Position numbers and translations under genes: made by a program. Positions 35,704 to 44,856 of a DNA stretch of 64,000 nucleotides are shown piece by piece; positions within the stretch are counted from its first letter, which is position 1; each line of letters starts with the position of its first letter. Where the stretch lies: assembly GCA_025526935.1 (NCBI GenBank), contig JAHLKD010000024.1:434001-498000 (forward strand). Direction: 5' to 3'. The notes under the pieces are model-generated. The model saw only the letters and a list, made by a program, of their open reading frames with translations, had not been told where the DNA came from and searched no databases. This stretch comes from Cladochytrium replicatum (Eukaryota; Chytridiomycota; Chytridiomycetes; Cladochytriales; Cladochytriaceae).

Positions 35704-37341
35704 ATGGTAGATTCACCCTCGAGAAATTCTCGAGCCAGTAACTCCCTGAACCTTAACATCCCGGTGTATCGGCTCCCATCAGTGATTGGGACTGATCACA
35801 TCGCTCTCGCCCATTCCCGCTCCAGCAGCGCACCATCATCCCAATCGGTGCATGCCAGCCCCCATCGACCGCTTTACTCTAATAGCATCACTTCCACTTC
35901 TGCACATTCACCCACCTTTGCACCGAGCGCTGAACTTCCAACAAACTACATGGAAGAAAGCGAAAACTTTGGTGCCATGAGGATACCCAATGGATCGAAT
36001 GGCACAGGACTATCGCTCCACCGTTCTTCAATTACAACTGCTGAGAACAACGATCATTACTTCACCTCACGGCAACATCAGACTGACGTAGATCACGACA
36101 TGCTCTCGAAAAAGTTTGACGCTGTCCACCATGATAAGGAGAGAAGCTCATATTTTGCCGCAAACGGCAACAATCACTCACACGAGAGCCATCAACAAAA
36201 TCACAAGCATCAGAGCTCAAGTAGCTCCATATATGAGACCGTGCGCTTCTTAGTCCTATGCATCCTGTGGTACTCCACGTCTGCTATGACCAACAACCTC
36301 GGAAAGCAGATTCTCAACATATTTCGTTATCCGGTCACGCTCACACTCGTCCAGTTTGCTTTTGTTGCGTCGTTTTCGGTTTTGGTGGAAAAGCTTGGGT
36401 GGGGACGATTACGTCCATGGAGTAGAGAGATTGTGATGACCACGGCCCCTCTGTCAGGATTTCAAATTGTTGGACATATTTTTTCCAGCATTGCGATTTC
36501 GAGGGTTACTGTTAGCTTTGCGCACACCGTGAAGGTAAGATAGCAACGGGATACTCCACACGATTAATTCAGATTACCATTACATCAGGCGCTTTCCCCT
36601 CTTTTCACCGTCGCAATATACCGGGTCTTTTACAGCATCGCATATTCCTACAGAGTTTACGTGGCGCTTATTCCATTGACTGCGGGCGTAATGCTTGTTT
36701 GCAGCAACAAAGTCAGCTTCAACCTGGTTGGCTTTGTATGCGCACTGGGATCCACGTTCACTTTCGTGCTTCAGAACATCTTCTCCAAGAAGCTGTTCAC
36801 GTCTCCAGCACCGGATACTCTTCATTCCAATGCGAACGGCGTGGCCAACGGGTCAGCCGGCACAACTACAAAACCCACAATGAAGAAGCTCGATAAACTG
36901 AACCTTCTATTCTATTCCTCGGCGCTCGCCTTCGCTATGATGTTCCCGATCTGGTTTTACTCTGAAGGAACCACTCTATTCTTTTCTTCCCGGACAGCGA
37001 ACGTGGGCGAAATAATCTTACCGTCGGCACCTCCACCGTCAGCCCTTCACGTTGCCTTTCTTTTTTTCTTGAACGGCACGTCGCACTTCCTTCAGAACAT
37101 GTTTGCGTTCTGGATCCTCTCGCTCGTGTCCCCGGTCACGTACTCCATCGCCTCCCTCGTGAAACGTATCTATGTGATCGTTGCGAGCATCATCTACTTT
37201 GGCGACGCTGTTGCGCCGCTGCAGAGCTTTGGGATCGTTCTCAGTGTAGTGGGACTCTACATGTACGACCTTGCTAAGAGGGACGTTGATAAGGGCGAGG
37301 CGAAACTAGCCGCTCAACCTGTGTTGCCGGGTGGATCGTAG
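35704..37341 (+). CDS. Triose-phosphate/nucleotide-sugar transporter family protein (Sly41-like, TPT/EamA fold)
   Basis: Two exons (35704-36534 and 36589-37341) with a 54-nt phase-0 intron; about 527 aa. The first about 175 residues are Ser/His/Asn-rich and cytosolic. About ten hydrophobic segments follow: FLVLCILWYSTSAMTNNLGK with the family NxxxK motif, YPVTLTLVQFAFVASFSV, MTTAPLSGFQIVGHIFSSIA, VTVSFAHTVKALSPLFTV (the SFxxxVKxxxP signature built across the intron), VALIPLTAGVMLV, GFVCALGSTFTFVLQNIFSK, then SPVTYSIASLVKRIYVIVAS and SFGIVLSVVGLYMYDLAK near the C-terminus. These are classic TPT-family motifs. Members exchange phosphorylated sugars or nucleotide sugars in ER/Golgi; the substrate is unknown. 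A hydrophilic loop at about residue 330-360 is Asn/Gly/Thr-rich. Confidence 0.9.
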
Positions 37342-37596
37342 GCGTCGTAGAACACTGTAATCGAGGGCGTTGGAGTCCATACTTTTTGGGGTAAAATTCT
37401 CACGCCAACTTTATGCCACCGTTTATGCTATCTTTGCACATCGAAGTGTTTTGGTGGATACCTCCACATCTTTAACCGTAACTGAATCTGTCCACTTTGT
37501 TTTGAAATCGTCGATTTGTGTCATTGCATTCCCCGCCATTCAAAACTCATTCATTGATCTCCAAACTGATCCAAAATGAAGCTCGTCACAGAATAA

Positions 37597-38239
37597 TCAT
37601 GCTTTTGCCTTGATCTGGTAGAGGGGGTTCATCTCATCTGCAGCAATGTCCTCCTGCACGTTCTTCCACTTGTACGAACGGTCCACGATCGGGGGGAACC
37701 ATTCACCCTCCGTATTCAGCGCGTATACTCCAGTCTTCTCTGGTGCTGCTACTTCTTTCGCCGGGGAAGGAAGCCTAGTTTCATCCACCCCAAAGATTTC
37801 GATTCAATAACAAATCAGAATCTACAGGAGAGGATTAACATACGCAGGCTGAGCCGCAGCAGAGAGAATGTGCGTGGAGATATCCGAGGAAGTGAACACC
37901 ACCGTCTGCAAAAGAATCGGTCAGAAAACTATTCCATCGAGACATTGTCAGTGTTTCATACTTGGGGGTAGCTTCGTCTGGTGTCACGGTTGAAGTAGTA
38001 GTTCTTGTGGATCGCCTCATTCTTCCATGGGACGTACGCTGGCTGTGAACCAGGGTTCGGCGAGCGGGTGTAACTTGCTGGAGGCAAGCTGCCCGGGTGG
38101 TCCGGGTTCTAGTTGGAGTAATTGAGATAATTCAGCACTAAGGTCTCTGGATTCATACAACAATGACGAGCCATTTCCAGTCCTTGATGCTCTTAGGAAT
38201 CCACGACAGCCAGCGAGGCGGAGGGACCGGAGGTGCCAT
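37597..38239 (-). CDS. Mitochondrial complex I accessory subunit, NDUFA7/B14.5a-like
   Basis: Four short exons from the ATG at 38239 (MAPPVPPPRWLSWIPKSIKD). Exon 2 starts at 38109: NPDHPGSLPPASYTRSPNP then IHKNYYFNRDTRRSYPQ; a GTATGA...TTGCAG intron leads to TVVFTSSDISTHILSAAAQP, and after another intron to LPSPAKEVAAPEKTGVYALN and the end LYQIKAKA. The segment P-LP-G/A-S-xKxxNYYxxRDxRR followed by P-x-VVxxSS corresponds to the conserved core of NDUFA7 (B14.5a). That small peripheral subunit stabilises the matrix arm of NADH:ubiquinone oxidoreductase. The name rests on this motif alone; another small mitochondrial protein remains possible. Confidence 0.6.
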
Positions 38240-38918
38240 TCAGTTGATCAATTCAAATAACACACAGGTTGTGGCTGTGCATGCATTTATTAGTGATTAT
38301 TAGTTATTATATCTTCCCTTGCCAATGACGGATACCCGCACCATTTAAGGAAATTTAGCAATAATAGCCTTTGTGAGCGACACCCACTTTGTCGTTGATA
38401 TTTCTTTTATTTTATAATATTTTCATGGAATATTTATGAGTAAATATTACGAGGATATAAAGATCATTTCAGCAGAACCCCGATTTGTGTACAAAACGAG
38501 CCAATGTGCTGATTATTAGTGAGTTTTTGTGAGAATGGGTGTTTTTTGTTGATTTGGTTGCTTACCTATTCTTTCAGAATTCAAAATCATTGACAATATC
38601 TTCCGTATTGGTATCTTTAGTGATTGTATGGGTACTCTTCCCAAAGATCTTCAATTTCGAGAAAATAAACCGCGAATGCGTAGTGATGTTTTTGTCGTTA
38701 TTGCTCTCATAGAATCCATATGTGATTTAGCCTGCGACAAATACAACCGGTCCCGGAATCAGGATGTCAATCCATGCTTCCGGTGTGATCGTGGTTCCTT
38801 CAGGATCGAAACTAAATCCATAAACTAATTTACATATTTCAACTCTCCTCAACCAACCATTAATAGTAATTGAGTGTTCCGTAAGTTTCATACAAACTAA
38901 AATAACATTCAGAGATAA
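38240..38918. other. Intergenic, AT-rich, no gene seen
   Basis: Strongly AT-rich around 38400-38480 (runs such as TTTTATAATATTTTC). Only a short ORF (38628-38828) without domain. Ends at repeat R copy 2. Confidence 0.4.
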
Positions 38919-39482
38919 CATAGAGTGGGTCCGAATGTATTGGTGCTGTGTTTTAGAGATCTTCTGCCGTCGCGACGTTCTTGCAAGATCAATGGTGGTG
39001 TTTCTTCCGTTTAAATCACTTGAGTCTCACTAATATCTCAATAGCCCTCCTTCAAAATCTTCTTCGTTGGCGTGGCCCTTTCGCACTTTCGGTGCAAATC
39101 TTCGGTCCCCGACCGTGATCATCTCAAGGCAAGTCGTCAGGTCACCAAAGTCCAAGTCGATCATCTCCTCGCTGACAATATCGTTGGTCCCTTTCTAACA
39201 CATTGGAATGTACAACTTCCACAGACCATCATCTCGCTATCATAGTCTCTCCGCTGCCCACCTAAATCGACAAGCTTGAAATTCCAATCAAGTTGACAAG
39301 ACGCGATCCCGGCAACTTCTCTCTCGTTCCACACCCTTGAGCAGGTGGTTCTCGTTCGAGATTGATAGCACAGCGGTTGCCAATTGGAACCGCGAGCTTT
39401 TCCCTAACGTGGCTCTCTGGTCTGTTCCCCCAAACAGGGTGTGAATCGCAGTTAAAAGACGCTCAAAAAATTTCAGCTCACC
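38919..39482 (-). repeat. Dispersed repeat R, copy 2 (inverted relative to copy at 14.8 kb)
   Basis: Reverse-complement match to 14832-15402 over about 564 bp, from ACATAGAGTGGGTCCGAATG on the left to AAATTTCAGCTCACC on the right. Divergence is by scattered substitutions and short indels, so both copies are old relative to the perfect 232-bp duplication at 35 kb. ORFs crossing it are not conserved between copies. Confidence 0.8.
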
Positions 39483-39585
39483 AAGATCGGCGCTGTCATT
39501 TGAGCGTTCCAGCACGGAGAGCGTCGAACATAGCTCACCCAGCACAAGGTCAGGGTCCGTGGGTCGAAGTCTGCGAGTGTTTGGC

Positions 39586-39660
39586 GCAAGCAATGCAAGC
39601 AATAGTAAGCAACGGCAAGCAATGGCAAGCATCCGCAAGCAGTGGCCAGCGGCGGCAAGC
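39586..39660 (+). repeat. 10-bp tandem repeat array (GCAAGCAATG-type)
   Basis: About 7.5 imperfect units in a strict 10-bp register, each with AAGC or CAGC at the same place (GCAAGCAATA, GTAAGCAACG, GCAAGCAATG, GCAAGCATCC, GCAAGCAGTG, GCCAGCGGCG). Located about 100 bp beyond repeat R copy 2. Confidence 0.85.
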
Positions 39661-41357
39661 TCATCGACTTTGAGGATTGACGGATAACAGCAGGTGTATC
39701 ACAGGCACCTTATTATGTTATGTTAATTCTTTCTTTGGTACCCAGTTCGCATACTGGTCGGCACACCAGGTCGATACAATCTGTGCTGGTTTACTTTTAC
39801 GCTCCCAAGACCAGCTCAAGCCGCCAAGATGCAATCTCGTCGGCCTCTCTAGTTTTATACCCTCAGGACGCTCTTCTATTCCGAAGACGGCGGCACAGCC
39901 CAGTTGGATTGCGAGATTCTCGAGCAACTACTGGATTTACGGATCTTTGCTCTCTGCATCCTTCCCCACGAAAATGTAGGTATCTCTCAGTCTTGAAACT
40001 TCAGCTTACCACATTTCGCTACATTCCAGAATCTTTCCTTTGTGCCACTTGTGTGAGGATGGCTGGTAAATGTTACCTTATTTCGCTTTTTGTTCTCAAT
40101 CGCTTTTGTTTCCCTGAACTCAGCGGCTTATGGTTCAAGGTTGGCTCGACAACCATTGTGCCTCGGACTTCCCGATTCCGTTGGCCTCTCTCGTCTCGTC
40201 CGTCCAAGTGCATCGGCCAAGGACGGTGCTGTGGGTTCAGCCATCCAGTATGTACGCAGAAAGCGTCGAATTTGGCTCCCCCTGCACATATTTGTAGGTT
40301 ACATCCATTGGGCAAGCTTCAGGACAAGCTAGTGCAAGGTCAGGATACTGAGGGTAATGGGCGGAGAGCGATGGGATCATAAGTGAGGAATCAAATCGCT
40401 CTAGAGAAAATTTAGGTGTCGGCTGATAAGTTGCTTGGGCTGCTTGTTGATGTCGTTTTGTATTCATGAGATGGGATTTGGACCATTTTGGTAACACGGG
40501 GTTGGTTTGGTGGGTTTATTTGAATGCGTAGTGCTTTTCACCTTATTCCGAGTCCAACACAGAAGAAATGAGTGTCGGAGTGGAATAGGACTTGTGAGAA
40601 CTTCCTGAATACTCACTGATCGAATGGGGACCCGCGGAAGGCTAACGAGCGGCCCGCCTGTGCCATCCAGACTCGGAGATGATATATGTTGCTGAAAGCC
40701 CTTCACCGTGGTGGAGATTGCAGTGACGTTTCTGTTCTTGCCGATCTTGGAGAGAGATATTAGTAATGGGATGTATTATAAAAGAGACTAACAACAGGAT
40801 TTATAGGTTGACGGACGGTGCACGCCGACAATGCACGGACCAAGGAGAACAACATCATCGGACATGTCAGGAAGGAGGAGATGGATGCCAACGTAGATGA
40901 GCTCGAGGATCAGAGGCGTCAACGGATTTAGGAAGTGCGTGGTTGTCAGCAGGAATGACGGGAACGTATATGAAACTAAGAGTATAGAAGGAAGAAAGGA
41001 GGGTAGAAGTGATGGGGTGATCTGTCGGGGAGGGTTTACCTCAATACATTTGCTTTTGTTTTCTTCTGGGCTTGCGGCGACACATGTTTTGCCGGGCACC
41101 TGCATGGTGCAAATGTTGCTCCCCGACTTATTTGGGGATGTTTAAAGATTAACTGCCATAACATCAATGCTTTCATTTTCTTTAACACCAACAAAACACC
41201 AGCTGGTAAGTTTTGGATTGTGAGTTTAGATCGCGGGGGACGGATTGGGACAATACTAAAGTCTCTCCCGTTATTGTTTTCTCCCGTTATTGTTTTCATG
41301 AACATGTGTATTAAGAAACAAAGCGGAGCATTTTGACATTCAAGTCATATCTAACAT
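39661..41357. other. Region without a confident gene
   Basis: Open stretches overlap on both strands (39720-40382 plus, 39718-39927 minus, 40073-40315 minus) with no domain. On the minus strand 40749-40618 reads like an exon (IGKNRNVTAISTTVKGF) followed by a GTGAGT donor, and 41105-40790 holds a hydrophobic stretch (LVSYTFPSFLLTTTHFLNPL). They could be exons of an unrecognised membrane protein gene, but I cannot assemble a model. Confidence 0.25.
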
Positions 41358-42053
41358 TTACTTCTCCGCGGCCATCGCAGCGCGGGCAGCCTTGACGTTC
41401 TCGAGGTTGTTAAAGTTGTCCAAGTAAGCGACGACATTCTTGTATGCCGAGATGTCAACGCCAACGTATCCAGTCCATCCGAGGATAGTGCCACAGTAAG
41501 CGTCCGCAACGGTGAAATGGTCGCCAACCAAGTACTTCTTTCCACCGGAAAGCTCAACGTCGTTGAGGTAGGTCAGACGCCTGTTGGCGGCGGCGGTGAA
41601 GAAAGCCTTCTGCTCAGCAGTTAGGGTGGGGTTGAAGTGCGCTCCGATCGAGGTGTGGAGCTCGGAGGAGAGCCAGTTGAGCTTGGACTGGAGGAGGTAG
41701 CGCGCTGAAGTGCCGTTCGCTGGCGCAAGGTTCGAAGTCGAGTTCAGATCCGCGATATACTGAAGCGAGGCGGAGTTTTCGTTGAGGAGGGTGCCGTCAG
41801 CGAGAACCAAGCCGGGAACGTTGCCCTTGGGGTTGATCTTGTAGTACTGGGAAAAGATCAGTTAACGATCATTCAATTCAAGCTTGTTTTGTGGGTATAC
41901 ATCAGCCTGGGCATTTGGGCCCTTGAGGACAATGTGGGACCGGATGTCGGTTTCGTTGGGAACGACCTTCGAAGGGATCAGACCTGCGGTGTGGGCGGAG
42001 ATGTAGGAGGCAGCACCGCACGACGTTTGTGTGTAGAAGAGATGAGTAGCCAT
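41358..42053 (-). CDS. Glutathione S-transferase, bacterial beta-class-like
   Basis: Two exons from the ATG at 42053 (MATHLFYTQTSCGAASYISA) with a short intron at about 41848-41903 that joins NAQAD to YYKINPKGNVPGLVLADG. The thioredoxin-like N-terminal domain has the NPKGNVPxL cis-Pro loop and the glutathione-contacting NENSASLQYIADL helix. The C-terminal all-alpha domain includes YLNDVELSGGKKYLVGDHFT and the N-capping box VADAYCGTILGWTGYVGVD. The TSCGAAS segment places a Cys where beta-class GSTs have their catalytic Cys10. It detoxifies electrophiles in the cytosol. The beta-class resemblance could reflect old transfer from bacteria, but the intron shows integration into a fungal gene structure. 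Confidence 0.9.
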
Positions 42054-42219
42054 TTCGATCTGGAACTTGATCTTTTGCAGGAAGTACGCGCTTTTATTGT
42101 GGGGGAGGGGTGTGGCGTATGCCCAGTCAATTGAAGAATAGATGACAAACAGCAACGCGTGAGGAAAAACTTTCGAACCAGGTAATACTATTTTAGGTCA
42201 TCGTTAAATTTGAGCTAAA

Positions 42220-44188
42220 TCAGGCTGAGGAAACTTTGACGAGGTGTGCCAAGATGTCCACCTTTGTAACAACGTGCTTGACTGCAACATCGCCCTTTTC
42301 TGTCACAACCGCAAACGAGTGCTTATCGAAAAATTTGGTTAAGGAATCCAGAGGAGTGTCCTCTGTGATTTCGACAAACTTGGTACGTTTGAACGTGAAC
42401 ATGGGACCATCTTTCAGGACGTCCGTGATCTGGATTCTTCTTGACTGGATCTTGGCAAGAAGGTTTCCTGCAGAACCCACGAAAGGATTCAATACACGGC
42501 GTGATGTTCAATGACCGTTTACCTAGTGTTACCAGACCAACAAGCTGTTTTGAAGAGGCCGAAGCGGTCACGGGCAACTGATCGAAACCCTTCGCTTGAA
42601 GAATGTCAATCGCTTCTTTCACGGTGGTCTAAATATTGATGATTTGTAACAAGGAACGAACCAATGCAACGATTTAATCTCACCAACTGGGGGACCGTAA
42701 CAGCCACGGGGAGGTGGAGATCCTTGATTTTGGCACCTTTGAATGTGACCTGCTCTGCCGCCTTCTCCTTCTCCACCTGCTGCTCGTCAGTGAAGCCGTG
42801 TGTCTTCATCCAGTCATCACTAAAACGTAAGCTGAGTCAGTGTCGCGAGAGGTAATAAAAAATATCATTGCTCACTTCAAGAACTTGGTCATGTAGTTAC
42901 GAACGGAGTCTGGCAAAATCACAACGCATCGCTGACCCTTCTTCAGGCTCCTGGCAGCCTTCAAAGCGCCCACCAGAGCCGTTCCTGATGACCCGCCGAC
43001 CAGCAATCCTTCCTCGCGGATCAAGCGGCGAGCCATGATGAAGGCTTCTTTGTCATCCGTTTTCACCCACTCATCGACATATTGGCGTTCCAGGACCTGA
43101 GGAACAAAGTCGTACCCAATACCCTCGACCTGGTATGAGTGGACTCCCTCCTTGTTCAAAGCATCAGGGTGAGCCAAGATGGATCCGTTAGGATCCACAC
43201 CAACAACCTGAACCAAAACTGTCAGCTCAGAAGTGAGCCATATTGCAAGACCTATACCTTGATACCAGGAATTTTCTCCTTTAGCTTCTTTGCTGTTCCG
43301 GCAATTGTTCCACCGGTACCAGCGCCGGCAACAAACATATCAATCTTGCCGCCGCACTGCGCGATGATTTCCTCAGCGGTCCCTTATAGCTAGCTGTATG
43401 AGAACAACACAAGAAAATGCGCACATAAATGCAGGTACCTTCATAGTGGGCAAGTGGGTTGTAGATGTTTGAGTATTGGTCCGGAATCAAAGAGTTCGGG
43501 ATCTCCTTGTTGAGACGTTTCGCGACACCTTAGATCGAGCAAAAATCAATATCATTTGGAAATGAATGAGTCCAGATTCGGCCCACCAATGTGAGAGTCA
43601 GGGGAATCCCACGCGGCCTCAGTAGGCGTGCGAATGATTTCGGCACCAAGGGCTTTCAAAACATCGACCTTTTCTTTGCTCATCTTTTCCGGCAACGTGA
43701 TGATTGTCCGGTATCCTTTGACAGCACCAGCGAGAGCAAGACCGATACCAGTGTTTCCTGAAGTTGGCTATAAGACAAAAAATAAGAGTCATTTATGAAG
43801 AGCGATAAACTAAGCAAAGGACAATCCTGGAGAGCGACGCAAGATAGCCCTGTCCTCACAACTGCTCGAGAGCAAAACAATGAATCCTACCTCGATCAGT
43901 GTGCTGACTCCGGGTTTGATGGTACCGGCCTTCTCAGCCTCTTCAACCATGCGCTTCCCAATGCGGTCCTTAACCGAGCCTCCAGCGTTAAAGTACTCGC
44001 ATTTGACCACTTCAGTAAAGGAGGACCAAGGAATCAAAGGTAGAACAAATTACAAGGTACAGAGTCGTACCAACTTCGCATTCAATTCCCATAGACTCAG
44101 GAATCCTGTTCAGACGGACACATGGGGTTCCTCCGATGTGCTCGAGGATGTTGTCCAGGATCCTGTTCCGCTCGCATCCCCTGCTCAT
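42220..44188 (-). CDS. CYS4: Cystathionine beta-synthase with C-terminal CBS pair
   Basis: About nine exons from the ATG at 44188 ([20 protein letters not shown]). The PLP-enzyme core shows [13 protein letters not shown], the lysine-bearing [20 protein letters not shown] (Schiff-base Lys in SVKDR), the PLP phosphate loop [53 protein letters not shown] and [16 protein letters not shown]. After the catalytic domain come two CBS repeats ([19 protein letters not shown] and [18 protein letters not shown]). This is the full eukaryotic CBS layout; no N-terminal heme-binding CPW...H segment is visible, as in yeast Cys4. It condenses serine and homocysteine to cystathionine in transsulfuration. Only 57 bp separate its start from the divergent start of the small protein at 44246. 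Confidence 0.95.
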
Positions 44189-44245
44189 CTTTTCTGCAGT
44201 TCGCAAATTTCAAGTGTTGGAGTTCAAGCCACGCCAGTCGACACC

Positions 44246-44473
44246 ATGCCGCAATCCCGCACACACGGGTCTCGACAGCCGAAAGGGTCGACTGCGGTGG
44301 TTGCACAAGCCAGCAGCAGTCAGCAGTCGACTGGTGCGCTCGTCTTCGGGGCAATTACACATATCCTGCGTGACTGGATCATCGTACCGTTCGTCAGCGG
44401 GTTCGCTCAGGGAGGGTTTAATGCTTTCATTCGACGACCGAGGAAGACAGCAAAACAACCTGCAAAAATTTGA
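44246..44473 (+). CDS. 75-aa single-pass membrane protein, Mim2-like candidate
   Basis: Single exon: ATG at 44246 (MPQSRTHGSRQPKGSTAV), TGA at 44471. A Ser/Gln-rich N-terminus is followed by a hydrophobic helix region ALVFGAITHILRDWIIVPFV and SGFAQGGFNAFIRRPRKTAK. The WxxxPFxSGF-G pattern resembles small mitochondrial outer-membrane import proteins of the Mim2 type; this is inference from memory of the motif, and other small membrane proteins are possible. A longer in-frame reading upstream (from 43880) is antisense to cystathionine beta-synthase and is ignored. Confidence 0.5.
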   Translation: MPQSRTHGSRQPKGSTAVVAQASSSQQSTGALVFGAITHILRDWIIVPFVSGFAQGGFNAFIRRPRKTAKQPAKI

Positions 44474-44697
44474 GAAGCCTTGGATATGTGAATGGTCGTG
44501 AATCTGTACACCATGAGTTAATTGATTATTCGAGCTGGTTTGAAATTATAATCCTTGAAAAGAAATATTAGGACTGCATGATTAAAAAAAATTACTCTGT
44601 CTGGTATGCTGAGGTACATCTTGCTTACGACTTTGCTGCCGATCTCTGTTTTTCGCTGTGAGTGTGACGTATCATCGTGCTTCCAAGCACTATTGAC

Positions 44698-44723
44698 CAC
44701 GTGGACGTCCGATACCCCACGTG
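44698..44723. promoter_or_regulatory. Two CACGTG E-boxes upstream of autophagy-receptor-like gene
   Basis: CACGTG occurs at 44698-44703 and 44718-44723, 20 bp apart (two helical turns), about 135-160 bp before the ATG at 44857. In fungi CACGTG is bound by Cbf1/Pho4-type bHLH factors; in animals related sites drive autophagy genes. Binding here is inference. Confidence 0.4.
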
Positions 44724-44856
44724 ACTTCAGTTCAACTCACAAAATTTGATCCGTACAGTGGCCCAGCTACCCAAAGGCACTTTGCGGGAAAAAGGTGTGT
44801 GTTGTGCGCAAGAGTCCGGAAGGTTGCATAGCTAACCTTGTACGATAGACTCAGCA

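Noticed and set aside
39720-40382. 220-codon plus-strand ORF
   Set aside because: Competing open frames on both strands, no domain, no splice support.
43880-44245. Long 5' extension of the 75-aa protein
   Set aside because: Antisense to cystathionine beta-synthase exons; the ATG at 44246 fits a compact protein better.
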